This document shows positions 27,278 through 35,948 of a stretch of DNA of 64,000 nucleotides, piece by piece. Position numbers and translations under genes: made by a program. Numbering within the stretch: the stretch's first letter is position 1; every line of letters begins with the position of its first letter. This stretch comes from Conyzicola nivalis (GTDB lineage Bacteria > Actinomycetota > Actinomycetes > Actinomycetales > Microbacteriaceae), in assembly GCF_014639655.1 (NCBI RefSeq), contig NZ_BMGB01000002.1:578054-642053 (forward strand). Reading direction: 5' to 3'. The notes under the pieces are model-generated. The model was not told where the DNA came from. It did no database searches and worked only from the letters and a program-made list of their open reading frames with translations.

Positions 27278-28297
27278 GTGATAACCCGAACCGAGCCAGA
27301 CGAGGCCACCGCCGCGTTCATCGCCGGCATGCCCAAAGCGGAGCTGCACGTGCACCTCGAGGGCACCCTCGAACCCGTCCAGCGGCTCGAGTTCGCCGAG
27401 CGCAACGGCGTAGCGCTGCCGCAGGACGACGTCGCCGTCTACACCGATCTCACCAGTTTCCTCGCCTCGTACTACCCGAACATGACGGTGCTGCAGACCG
27501 AGCGGGATTTCTTCGACCTCGCCTTCGCCTACCTGACGAAAGCGGCCGGCCAGAACGTGCGGCACACGGAGATGTTCTTCGACCCGCAGGCCCACACGAG
27601 CCGCGGCATCGCGTTCGCCACCGTGATCGCCGGGTACCACGAGGCGGTGGTGCGCGCCGAGCGCGAACTCGACATCAGCGCGCAACTCATCATGTGCATC
27701 CTGCGCGACCACAGCGCCGAGTCCGCCATGGACACCCTCGCCGAGTCGTTGCACTACAAGCACTGGATCGTGGGCATCGGGCTCGACTCCGACGAGCGTG
27801 ACAACCCGCCGTCGAAGTTCGCCCGGGTGTTCGCCCGCGCCCGCGAGGAGGGCTACCTGCTCACGATGCACTGCGACGTCGACCAGCCGAACAGCATCGA
27901 GCACATCCGTCAGGCGATCGAGGACATCGGCGTCGACCGCATCGACCACGGCACCAACATCCTCGAGGACCCGCGACTCGTCGCGCTCGCCCGCGACCGG
28001 GGGATCGGGCTCACCTCGTGCCCCCTGTCGAACGCCGTCGTGAGTGACGGCGGAAAGGCGCCCGAGATCGTCGAGCTCCTGCGCGCGGGCGTGAAGATCA
28101 CCGTCAACTCGGACGATCCGCCCTATTTCGGCGGCTACGTGACCGACAATCTGCTCGCCCTGGCCGCGGTGACCGACCTCAGCCGCGACGAGCTGGTGCT
28201 GCTGCAGCGCAACGCCTTCGAGATCTCGTGGATCTCGTCGGTCGACCGCGACGCCCACCTCGACGCGCTCGACGCCTACGCGGCGGGAACGGACTGA
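27278..28297 (+). CDS. Adenosine deaminase-like protein, variant active site, paralogue 2
   Basis: About 339 residues in the Add fold. Metal ligands are intact: H24/H26 (ELHVHLEG), H198, RIDHG and NSDDPPYFGG. The usual HAGE motif, whose Glu protonates the purine ring, is HCDV (MHCDVDQPNSIEHI), so the catalytic Glu is absent. This could mean a different substrate or chemistry, or a recruited nearby acid. CPLSN and YFGGYV resemble paralogue 1. GTG 27278 is chosen from the family start; the ribosome-binding site is weak and upstream starts exist. Divergent from paralogue 1 with a GlnR-like box between. Confidence 0.78.
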   Translation: MITRTEPDEATAAFIAGMPKAELHVHLEGTLEPVQRLEFAERNGVALPQDDVAVYTDLTSFLASYYPNMTVLQTERDFFDLAFAYLTKAAGQNVRHTEMFFDPQAHTSRGIAFATVIAGYHEAVVRAERELDISAQLIMCILRDHSAESAMDTLAESLHYKHWIVGIGLDSDERDNPPSKFARVFARAREEGYLLTMHCDVDQPNSIEHIRQAIEDIGVDRIDHGTNILEDPRLVALARDRGIGLTSCPLSNAVVSDGGKAPEIVELLRAGVKITVNSDDPPYFGGYVTDNLLALAAVTDLSRDELVLLQRNAFEISWISSVDRDAHLDALDAYAAGTD

Positions 28298-28312
28298 CCG
28301 ACCCCACACACT

Positions 28313-28328
28313 GTTTCGACTTCATTAA
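28313..28328 (-). promoter_or_regulatory. Partial GlnR-like half box before the amidohydrolase operon
   Basis: On the minus strand TTAAT-n6-GAAAC (b-site exact, a-site two of four fixed bases). The plus-strand string gtttc-n6-attaag resembles gtttc-n6-gttaag upstream of gluA. Located 128-143 bases before the amidohydrolase start. Weaker than the other two sites. Confidence 0.35.
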
Positions 28329-28347
28329 GAAATCGCCCGATCGGGCC

Positions 28348-28363
28348 CACTTGTCAACAAGTG
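28348..28363. promoter_or_regulatory. GntR/HutC-type operator candidate
   Basis: CACTTG-tcaa-CAAGTG is a perfect 6-bp dyad with a 4-base centre, ~93 bases before the first gene of the operon whose last gene encodes a GntR/UTRA regulator. UTRA-class GntR proteins often bind palindromes of the TTGT..ACAA kind. A TTGTCA -35-like sequence lies inside it. Another perfect palindrome, gcccgatcgggc, lies at 28335-28346. Confidence 0.5.
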
Positions 28364-28455
28364 TTGCCGATGCTCGATACGGTCGAAGCAACTCTCCTGC
28401 GCGGGGCATCGTCGCCACCGCTACCGACATCACCCACGCTTGGAAAGGCACCGCT

Positions 28456-29655
28456 ATGAGCCGCATCGATGGCATCGCGATCTGGAACGGCCGCTCCGCG
28501 GTCGGAACGGGATCGCTCAGCTGGGAGGGCGACGAGATCGTCGCCGTCGAGCCGAGCGAAGCCGACGCGGCGGCGCTCGCCGAGTACGGCATCATCCCCG
28601 GCCTGGTCGACACCCACGTTCACATCAGCGGCTATGCGGGCGAGCGCACCGTCGACTGGTCGAGCTGGCCGATCACGACCCCGGCCGTCGAGAAGTCGCT
28701 GCACATCGCCGCCAACGCCCGCAAGGCGGCGGCGATGGGGATCACCACGCTGCGCGACCTCGCCGGCGACGAGAACCAGATGGCCGTGGCCCGGGTGTTC
28801 GACGAGGGCATCCTGCCCGGCCCGCGCCTGCTGGTCAGCGGACAGGTGGGCATGACCGCGGGGCACGGCGACCTCTTCGTGCCGCCGCACTACCCGCACC
28901 GCGACCCCGTCGCCGACAGCCCCGACGAGTGCCGCAAACTCGTGCGCCACTGGGCGAGGGCCGGCGCGACCGGCATCAAGATCTACCTCAGCGGCGGCGT
29001 GCTCTCGATGGGCGACAAGGTGGGCTGGCGCAACCAGACCCTCGCCGAGATCCGCACCACGATCGACGAGGCGCACGCGCTCGGCATGCCGGTCGCGGCG
29101 CACACCCACTCCGCCGAGGGCGTCGAGATCGCGCTCGCCGAGGGCGTCGACTCCATCGAGCACGGCACGGGGATTTCGAGCAAGCACTGGGCCGATCTCG
29201 TGGCGAAGAACGTGCCGGTCGCGCCGACCCTCATGATCAACAACTTCATCGCCGACGGCACCGTCTCGTTCTCCGAGGAGGCGCAGCAGAAGGCCCAGCA
29301 GGTCGTCGCCGAGCGCGACGCCGGGTTCGTCGGGGCCGGTGCTGCCGGCGTGCGGTTCGTGCTCGGTACCGACGCGAACGGCAAATTCGTGAAGTTCGGC
29401 GACCAGTACGAGGAGATCCGCATGATGGCGAAGACCTTCGAGTGGACCGCCGAGCGTGCCCTCGTCGCCGCCACCTCCGACGCGGCCGACGTGGTGGGCC
29501 TCGGCGGGAAGGTCGGAACGCTCGCCCCCGGATTCGGCGCCGACTTCATCGTGATGAAGGGACGTCCCTGGGAGGACATCGCCGACATGCGCGTCGAGAA
29601 CATCGTCGCCGTCGTCTCCCGCGGCTCGGTCGTCTTCGGCCAGCTCCCCGCCTGA
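28456..29655 (+). CDS. Metal-dependent amidohydrolase
   Basis: A 399-residue amidohydrolase-superfamily enzyme. Ligands visible: HxH in DTHVHISG (residues ~55-57), a candidate carboxylated Lys in TGIKIYLSGG, AAHTHS, DSIEHGTG and the catalytic Asp in LGTDANGK. The N-terminal small beta domain and the C-terminal LAPGFGADFIVMKGRPWEDI segment are typical of COG1228 (imidazolonepropionase/prolidase-like) enzymes, which hydrolyse cyclic amides, ureas or peptides. The exact substrate is unknown. ATG 28456 has GGAAAGG upstream. First gene of the operon with a peptide-type importer, deaminases and a GntR regulator. Confidence 0.85.
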   Translation: MSRIDGIAIWNGRSAVGTGSLSWEGDEIVAVEPSEADAAALAEYGIIPGLVDTHVHISGYAGERTVDWSSWPITTPAVEKSLHIAANARKAAAMGITTLRDLAGDENQMAVARVFDEGILPGPRLLVSGQVGMTAGHGDLFVPPHYPHRDPVADSPDECRKLVRHWARAGATGIKIYLSGGVLSMGDKVGWRNQTLAEIRTTIDEAHALGMPVAAHTHSAEGVEIALAEGVDSIEHGTGISSKHWADLVAKNVPVAPTLMINNFIADGTVSFSEEAQQKAQQVVAERDAGFVGAGAAGVRFVLGTDANGKFVKFGDQYEEIRMMAKTFEWTAERALVAATSDAADVVGLGGKVGTLAPGFGADFIVMKGRPWEDIADMRVENIVAVVSRGSVVFGQLPA

Positions 29656-29702
29656 CCCCGCTCTTCCCCAAGCACATCTACAGCACCGTGAAAGGAACCA
29701 CA

Positions 29703-31313
29703 GTGAGCACCAAGAAATCTCGCGTCTTCCGCCTGACGGCCATGCCCGTCGCCGCGCTGGCGGCGATCAGCCTCCTGGCCGCCTGCAGCTCGGGCACCGC
29801 GGACAACGACGCGGCACCCCTCGAGTCGTCGAAGGACACCATCGTCTTCGCGATCAAGGAAGACCCCACCTGCCTCGACCCCCAGCTGACGTCGCTCACC
29901 ACCTCGCTGAACATCGGACGCCAGGTCGTCGACTCCCTCGTCGACCAGAACCCCGAGACCGGCGAGATCGTGCCGTGGCTCGCCGAGTCGTTCGAGACGA
30001 ACGACGACCTGAGCGCCTTCACCTTCACCCTGCGCGACGACGTCACCTTCAGCGACGGCACGGCCCTCACCTCCGCGGTGGTCAAGGCCAACCTCGACTC
30101 CCTCATCGCGCTCGGCAAGACCGCACCCCTCGCTTCGCAGTTCCTCGCGGGCTACGTGAGCACCGACGTCGTCGACGACCTGAATTTCACGGTGACCTTC
30201 AGCGCGCCGAACGCCCCGTTCCTGCAGGGCGCGTCGACCATGACGCTCGGCATCGTCTCCGAGGCCACGACCGCGCAGGCCGCCGACGTGCGCTGCACCG
30301 CCGGCCCGATCGGCTCCGGTTCGTTCGTCTACGACTCGTACACCCCCAACGACTCCGTCGTCATCGTCAAGCGTGACGGCTACGACTGGGCCTCGGAGCT
30401 GCGCGAGCACACCGGCGAAGCGCTCGTCTCGACCATCGAGTTCCCGGTCATCACCGAGAACGGCGTGCGCACCGGCGGCCTCGAGTCCGGAGAGTTCGAC
30501 ATCATCCAGGACCTCCCGTACATCGACGAGTCCCGCTTCACCACCGACGACTACAACCTGTACGCGGCCGCCAACACCGGCGTGCCGAACAGCCTCATCC
30601 CCAACACGACCCGACCGATCGTCGCCGACGAGGCCGTGCGCAAGGCCATGCTGCTCGGCACCGACCGCGAGGAGATCAACCTGCTCACCGGTTCGGTGAG
30701 CGGCCAGCCGGCGACGAGCGCGCTCACCAGCTCGACCTCGGGCTTCGAGAGTCAGGCCGAGGCCACCGCCTACGACCCCGACGCCGCCGAGGAACTGCTC
30801 GACGACGCCGGCTGGGAGATGGGTTCCGACGGAATCCGCGAGAAGGATGGCACGAAGCTCACCGTCACCGCGACCGCGTTCTACGCCCAGGACGTGCTCG
30901 AGGCCACCCAGATCCAGCTCAAGAAGATCGGCATCGACCTGCAGCTGAAGATGGTCACCTCCGGCGACTTCTTCGGCGCGATCGCGACGGGCGACTACGA
31001 CTTCCTCGCCGCCGGCCTCACCCGGAGCGACCCCGACGCCCTGCGCGTGCTCTTCTCCCAGGCCTCGGCCGCGAAGTGGGGCATCGTCGACGACGCCGAA
31101 CTCGAATCGATCCTGCTCGAACAGGCCGCGACATCCGACACCGCCGACCGCCAGGCGCTCATCGACCAGGCCCAGGAGATCATCATCGACAAGGCCTACC
31201 TCGTGCCGATGCTCGAGACCACGCAGCTGCACGCGTCGGTCTCGACCGTCTCCGGCGTCACCTTCGACTCCGCGTCGCGCGTCCAGCTCTACGACGTTCG
31301 CGCGTCGGAGTAA
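29703..31313 (+). CDS. ABC transporter substrate-binding lipoprotein (SBP_bac_5) of the purine island
   Basis: A 536-residue lipoprotein. The signal peptide ends in LLAAC (Cys ~25). Family 5 features: KEDPTCLDPQLTS near the N-terminus, LAESFETNDDLSAFTFTLRDDVTFSDG, and GIDLQLKMVTSGDFFGAI in the C-terminal lobe. It delivers solute to the permeases at 31338 and 32363. Its neighbours are deaminases and amidohydrolases, so a nitrogen-rich ligand such as a purine conjugate is inferred rather than a plain peptide. The sequence differs strongly from the SBP at 3473. GTG 29703 has AAAGGA upstream. Confidence 0.88.
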   Translation: MSTKKSRVFRLTAMPVAALAAISLLAACSSGTADNDAAPLESSKDTIVFAIKEDPTCLDPQLTSLTTSLNIGRQVVDSLVDQNPETGEIVPWLAESFETNDDLSAFTFTLRDDVTFSDGTALTSAVVKANLDSLIALGKTAPLASQFLAGYVSTDVVDDLNFTVTFSAPNAPFLQGASTMTLGIVSEATTAQAADVRCTAGPIGSGSFVYDSYTPNDSVVIVKRDGYDWASELREHTGEALVSTIEFPVITENGVRTGGLESGEFDIIQDLPYIDESRFTTDDYNLYAAANTGVPNSLIPNTTRPIVADEAVRKAMLLGTDREEINLLTGSVSGQPATSALTSSTSGFESQAEATAYDPDAAEELLDDAGWEMGSDGIREKDGTKLTVTATAFYAQDVLEATQIQLKKIGIDLQLKMVTSGDFFGAIATGDYDFLAAGLTRSDPDALRVLFSQASAAKWGIVDDAELESILLEQAATSDTADRQALIDQAQEIIIDKAYLVPMLETTQLHASVSTVSGVTFDSASRVQLYDVRASE

Positions 31314-31337
31314 TCGGGTAGTCCGGAAAGCACCGCA

Positions 31338-32366
31338 GTGAAATCAGCAGGAACGTCACCCACCAGGTTCGCCGTAGCCGTGCGCTACCTCGCGCCCAAG
31401 CTCGTCCAATTCGCCTTCGTGATCTGGGCGACCTACACGGTGACGTTCCTGCTGATCCACCTGCTGCCCGGCGACCCGTTGCTCGCCGCACTGTCGGTCA
31501 AGGGCGGCGACGCGACGACCACCGATCCGGCCGCGCTCGAGATCCTTCGTGCGCAGTACGGTCTCGACGGTTCGCTCTGGGACCAGTACTGGGGCCACCT
31601 CATCCAGGCGTTGCAGGGAAACCTCGGCCTCTCGATCGCCACGGGCCAGCCGGTGGGAGACATGATCGCCCGCGCCCTGCCGAACACCGCGGCCGTGGCG
31701 ATCCTCGCCCTCGTGCTCGGCGTCGTCTCGTCGGTCGTCATTACCTACTTCGCTTACGTCACCCGGTGGGGCTGGGTGCGCAACACCCTGCTGCAGATCC
31801 CGCCGCTCGGCGTCGCGATCCCCGCGTTCCTCTCCGGCCTCGTGCTCGTGAGCATCTTCGCCTTCGGCCTCGACCTGCTGCCGTCGTCGGGGAGCCGCAA
31901 CCCGCTCAGCATCGTGCTGCCGGCCATCACCCTGGCGCTGCCGGTGGGGGCCATCTTCTTCCAGGTCTTCTCCGCGGCCGTGCTCGAGGCGATGGCGAGC
32001 CCCTACGTCTTCACCGCGACCGCCAAGGGTCTCGCCCCACGCACGATCTTCCTCCGCCACGTGCTGCGCAACTCGTTGCTGCCGTCGATCACGATCCTCG
32101 GCCTGCTCATCGGCTACCTCGCCGGCGGTACCGCGGTCGTCGAGACCGTCTTCTCCCGCGACGGCATCGGCCGCCTAACCGTCGACGCCGTGCTCGCCCG
32201 CGACTCCAACGTCATCCAGGGAATCATCATCGTCGTCGCCCTCGTCTATTCCGTCGTCAACCTTCTCGTCGACCTCTCCTACGGCGTGATCGACCCGCGC
32301 ACCCGGGCTGCGCTCAGCGGCACCGCGGTGGCACGGGCCAAAGACGAGGCGGCGGTCGAGGTATGA
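31338..32366 (+). CDS. ABC transporter permease (DppB/OppB family)
   Basis: A 342-residue permease with a ~15-residue hydrophilic N-terminus and about six helices. LLPGDPLLAAL follows helix 1, as in DppB proteins. The EAA loop is SPYVFTATAKGLAPRTIFLRHVLRN (about 222-246), and FSRDGIGRLTVDAVLARDSNVIQG is near the C-terminus. GTG start 24 bases after the lipoprotein gene; its stop overlaps the next permease gene by ATGA. Confidence 0.9.
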   Translation: MKSAGTSPTRFAVAVRYLAPKLVQFAFVIWATYTVTFLLIHLLPGDPLLAALSVKGGDATTTDPAALEILRAQYGLDGSLWDQYWGHLIQALQGNLGLSIATGQPVGDMIARALPNTAAVAILALVLGVVSSVVITYFAYVTRWGWVRNTLLQIPPLGVAIPAFLSGLVLVSIFAFGLDLLPSSGSRNPLSIVLPAITLALPVGAIFFQVFSAAVLEAMASPYVFTATAKGLAPRTIFLRHVLRNSLLPSITILGLLIGYLAGGTAVVETVFSRDGIGRLTVDAVLARDSNVIQGIIIVVALVYSVVNLLVDLSYGVIDPRTRAALSGTAVARAKDEAAVEV

Positions 32367-33160
32367 GAATCCTGCGCCAGCCCGGAATCATCGTCTCTCT
32401 CGTCATCATCCTGTTCACCGTCGCGGTGATGCTCTGGCCTTCGCTGTTCGCCACCCACGACCCCTACGAGGGTGTGGCGGTCGACCGCCTGCAGGGCCCG
32501 AACGGCACCTACTTCTTCGGCACCGACCACCTCGGCCGCGACCTCTTCTCACGGGTCGTGTACGGCGCCTTCCTCTCCCTCGCCTCCGCGGGGGCGGCCG
32601 TGCTCGTCGGGGTCGTCGTCGGCGCCGTCGTCGGACTCTTCTCAGGCTTCGTCGGCGGCCGCGTCGACTTCGTGATCATGCGCTTCGTCGACGTGCTCAT
32701 CGCCGTGCCGAGCATCCTGCTGGCCCTGATCGTCGTCGCGAGCCTCGGCTTCGGCCCTTGGTCGGTCGCGTTCGGCGTCGGGCTCGGGGCCACCGGCTCG
32801 TTCACCCGCATCATGCGCTCCCAGGTCGTGCGCGTGCGCAACGAGGAGTACGTCGAGGCGGCGCGCACCCTCGGGGTCCGCTGGCCGAGCATCCTGTTCT
32901 CCCACATCCTGCCCAACTCGGCGCGTCCCGTGATCGCCTACGCGGCGCTCGAGCTCGGCACCGCGATCCTCGCCGTGTCGGCCCTCAGCTTCCTCGGTTT
33001 CGGCGCCCAGCCGCCCGAGCCCGAATGGGGCGCCCTCGTCTCCGCCGGCCGCGACTTCGTGTCGACCGCGTGGTGGCTCAGCGTGATCCCCGGCTTCGTG
33101 ATCCTCGTGATCGTGCTCGCCGTCAACCGCCTCGCGCGAGCGATCGGAGAGAACAAATGA
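32363..33160 (+). CDS. ABC transporter permease (DppC/OppC family)
   Basis: A 265-residue permease. It has helix 1 at about 9-28, then the family motif TYFFGTDHLGRDLFSRVVYG, five further helices, EAA loop EEYVEAARTLGVRWPSILFSHILPN and SFLGFGAQPPEPEWG near the end. It dimerises with the protein at 31338. ATGA overlaps on both sides place it firmly in the operon. Confidence 0.9.
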   Translation: MRILRQPGIIVSLVIILFTVAVMLWPSLFATHDPYEGVAVDRLQGPNGTYFFGTDHLGRDLFSRVVYGAFLSLASAGAAVLVGVVVGAVVGLFSGFVGGRVDFVIMRFVDVLIAVPSILLALIVVASLGFGPWSVAFGVGLGATGSFTRIMRSQVVRVRNEEYVEAARTLGVRWPSILFSHILPNSARPVIAYAALELGTAILAVSALSFLGFGAQPPEPEWGALVSAGRDFVSTAWWLSVIPGFVILVIVLAVNRLARAIGENK

Positions 33161-34812
33161 CCGACAACCTCCTCACCGTGACCGGCCTCGCGGTCGACTA
33201 CACCTCGCGCACGGGCACCACGCACGCGGTGCGCGGCGTCGACTTCGCTGTGCCGCGCGGTGCGATCGTCGCGATCGTCGGCGAGTCGGGATCCGGCAAG
33301 AGCACCATCTCCCAGTCGATCGTGCGCAGCCTCGCCGAGGGCGGAAGGCTCGTGGCCGGCTCCATCGAGTTCGACGGCCGTGACCTCGCCCTGTTGCCGG
33401 AGCGCTCGCTCCGTGGCATCCGGGGCAAGGAGATCGGCTTCGTTCCGCAGGATCCGAGCAATTCGCTGAACCCCCTCCTGCGGGTCGGCGAACAGATCGC
33501 CGAGACCCTGCGCCTGCACAAAAATCTGGACAGGGCGGATGCCGCGGCGGAAGCCGTGCGCATCCTCGACGAGGTCGGCATTCCGAACGCGGCAGCCCGC
33601 GCGGGACAGTACCCGCACGAACTCAGCGGCGGAATGAAGCAGCGCGTGCTCATCGGCATGGCGTGGGCCTGCACGCCGAAGCTCGTGATCGCCGACGAGC
33701 CGACCAGCGCGCTCGACGTCACCGTGCAGCGCCACGTCCTCGACCGCATCGAGCAGCTCGCCCGCGATCACGGCACCGCGGTGCTGCTGGTCACGCACGA
33801 CCTCGCCGTCGCAGCCGACCGGGCCGACCAGATCATCGTGATGCAGCGCGGCCTCGTCGTGGAGACGGGCACGGCCGCGGAGGTGCTCGGCTCGCCGAAG
33901 CACGAGTACACCCGCGAGCTGGTGGCGGCGGCGCCCGGCCTGTCGAGCACGCGGCTCACCGCGCGCGCGGTGAACGTGGCGAGCGAGGCGCTCACCCTCG
34001 GATTCCGGGCGCGCCCCGCGAAGCCGGCTCCGAACATCCTCGAGGTCGAGCACCTCACCAAGACGTTCGTGCTGCGCAACGCCGGCGTCGCCGCGTCGTT
34101 CACGGCGGCCGACGACGTGTCGTTCCAGGTGCCGCGCGGGTCGACGTTCTCGATCGTGGGGGAGTCCGGCTCGGGCAAGACCACGACCGCGCGCATGGTC
34201 GCGCGCATCACGGCGGCCGACTCCGGAACGGTGCGTTTCGACGGCGAAGACATCTCCGCCGCGAAGGGCGACGCGCTGCGTCAGCTGCGCCGCCGCATCC
34301 AGGTCGTCTACCAGAACCCATTTGGTTCGCTCGACCCGACCATGTCGGTGACGAGGATCGTGACCGAGCCGCTGCGTGCCTTCCACATCGGCTCGCGGGC
34401 GCAGCGCGCCGAGACCGCGCGTGCCCTGCTGAGCGCCGTGCGCCTCGACCCCGAACTCGCCGAACGCCGCCCCACCCAGCTCTCGGGCGGCCAGCGCCAG
34501 CGGGTCGCCATCGCCCGCGCCCTGGCCCTCGGGCCCGAACTGCTCGTGCTCGACGAGCCGGTCTCCGCGCTCGACGTCTCGGTGCAGGAGCAGATCCTGC
34601 AGCTGCTCGTCGACCTGCAGGCCGAGTTCGGGTTGAGCTATCTCTTCATCTCGCACGACCTCGGGGTGATCCGCCAGGTCTCCGACCACATCGCGGTCAT
34701 GCGCCTCGGCCGCATGATCGAGCAGGGGCCCGCACGCATCGTCATGGCGAACCCGACCGAGCAGTACACCCGCGAGCTGCTCGAGGCGATCCCCGGAAGA
34801 CGGCACGCGTGA
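33157..34812 (+). CDS. Fused double ABC ATPase (DppD-DppF type)
   Basis: A 551-residue protein with two complete nucleotide-binding domains in tandem. Domain 1: Walker A GESGSGKS (~44-51), signature SGGMKQR (note SGGM instead of SGGQ), Walker [13 protein letters not shown]. Domain 2: Walker A GESGSGKT (~336-343), Q-loop VYQNPFGSLDP, signature SGGQRQR, Walker B LLVLDEPVSALD. Domain 1 matches DppD and domain 2 DppF, so one gene energises both permeases, unlike the two separate genes of the importer at 6837-8392. Overlaps the following deaminase gene by GTGA. Confidence 0.92.
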   Translation: MTDNLLTVTGLAVDYTSRTGTTHAVRGVDFAVPRGAIVAIVGESGSGKSTISQSIVRSLAEGGRLVAGSIEFDGRDLALLPERSLRGIRGKEIGFVPQDPSNSLNPLLRVGEQIAETLRLHKNLDRADAAAEAVRILDEVGIPNAAARAGQYPHELSGGMKQRVLIGMAWACTPKLVIADEPTSALDVTVQRHVLDRIEQLARDHGTAVLLVTHDLAVAADRADQIIVMQRGLVVETGTAAEVLGSPKHEYTRELVAAAPGLSSTRLTARAVNVASEALTLGFRARPAKPAPNILEVEHLTKTFVLRNAGVAASFTAADDVSFQVPRGSTFSIVGESGSGKTTTARMVARITAADSGTVRFDGEDISAAKGDALRQLRRRIQVVYQNPFGSLDPTMSVTRIVTEPLRAFHIGSRAQRAETARALLSAVRLDPELAERRPTQLSGGQRQRVAIARALALGPELLVLDEPVSALDVSVQEQILQLLVDLQAEFGLSYLFISHDLGVIRQVSDHIAVMRLGRMIEQGPARIVMANPTEQYTRELLEAIPGRRHA

Positions 34813-35948
34813 CCCGCGCCGACCGTGTCGACGAGAACACGATCCGCGCGCTGCCCAAGGCCGAGGTGCACGTGCACCTCGAGGGCGGCTTCGAGCTCGT
34901 CGACCTCGTCGACCTGGCCAAGGCGGCGGGGGTCGCGCTTCCCGGCCCCGCGCGTTCGCTCTTCGATGTCAGCACCCACTACGAGCCCGCGCCCGACGCC
35001 GTCTCCTCGGGCGGCGGCGCCGCGAACGGCGTCGGTGTCGGCGGGCTGAGCGGGTTCCTGCGTTTCCTCGACTGGCAGTGCTCGCTCGTCACGACCGCCG
35101 AGCAGGCGGCGCGCGTCGCCTACCGCTTCGCCGCCCGCGAGAGCTCCTCGGGCGTGCGCTACGCCGACGTCGTGGTGAACCCCACCCACTGGAACGCGTG
35201 GAACGGCCGCACCCCCGAGCTCTTCGCCGCCTTCGCCGCCGGGCTCGACGAGGCGCGGCAGGACGGTCTCGCCGACATCGGGCTGTGCGTCTCGCTGCTG
35301 CGGTCGCAGAGCAGGGCCGAGGCCCGCGAGCTCGTCGAGTGGATGGCCGCCGCCCGCCCCGCCCACGTCGTCGCCCTCTCCGTCGACGGCGACGAACGGG
35401 TCTCCGGCCGCACCGGCGAGAAATTCGCCGAGGCCTTCACCCTCGCCCGCGACTCCGGATTCCACCGCACCGTGCACGCCGGCGAGTCGAGCGGGCCCGA
35501 GGGTGTCTGGGACGCCATCGACCTGCTGCACGCCGAGCGCGTCGACCACGGCGTGCGTGCGATCGAGGATCCCGCCCTCGTGCGACGCCTCGTCGACGAC
35601 GGCATCCCGCTCGGTATCTGTCCCCGCTCGAACGTCTCGCTCGGCATCTACCCCGACTGGGCGAGCCACCCCGTCGAGCGCCTGCGCGCCGCCGGCGTGA
35701 CGGTCACGGTCAACACCGACGATCCCGCCCCGCTCGGCACCCGCCTCGAGTCGGAATGGGCGATCTGCGCCGACACCTTCGGCTGGGATCTCGCCGACCT
35801 CGGCCAGCTCGCGCACAACTCGGTGCGCGCCAGTTTCGCGGCCGACGACCTCAAGCACGAACTGCACGCCGAGATCGACGCCTTCATCGCGGACGGCAGA
35901 AGAATTTCGGATGCCGCGGCGCCGGTTACGGCAGAATCGGCATCGTGA
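34809..35948 (+). CDS. add: Adenosine deaminase, paralogue 3
   Basis: A 379-residue purine aminohydrolase. H21/H23 (EVHVHLEG), H223 with Glu226 (VHAGESSG), RVDHG and NTDDP complete the metal site and catalytic set, so it should be active on adenosine or a related amino-purine. It carries a Gly/Ala-rich insertion after STHYEPAPDA (residues ~60-75). CPRSN and NTDDPAPLGT differ from the CPLSN/NSDDPxYFGG of the other two paralogues, suggesting a different specificity. The GTG start overlaps the ATPase stop, and its stop overlaps the adenine deaminase start. Confidence 0.87.
   Translation: MTRADRVDENTIRALPKAEVHVHLEGGFELVDLVDLAKAAGVALPGPARSLFDVSTHYEPAPDAVSSGGGAANGVGVGGLSGFLRFLDWQCSLVTTAEQAARVAYRFAARESSSGVRYADVVVNPTHWNAWNGRTPELFAAFAAGLDEARQDGLADIGLCVSLLRSQSRAEARELVEWMAAARPAHVVALSVDGDERVSGRTGEKFAEAFTLARDSGFHRTVHAGESSGPEGVWDAIDLLHAERVDHGVRAIEDPALVRRLVDDGIPLGICPRSNVSLGIYPDWASHPVERLRAAGVTVTVNTDDPAPLGTRLESEWAICADTFGWDLADLGQLAHNSVRASFAADDLKHELHAEIDAFIADGRRISDAAAPVTAESAS

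Noticed and set aside
28983..31232. 749-codon minus-strand frame opposite amidohydrolase and SBP
   Set aside because: Antisense shadow of the SBP/amidohydrolase genes, no ribosome-binding site or recognisable domain.
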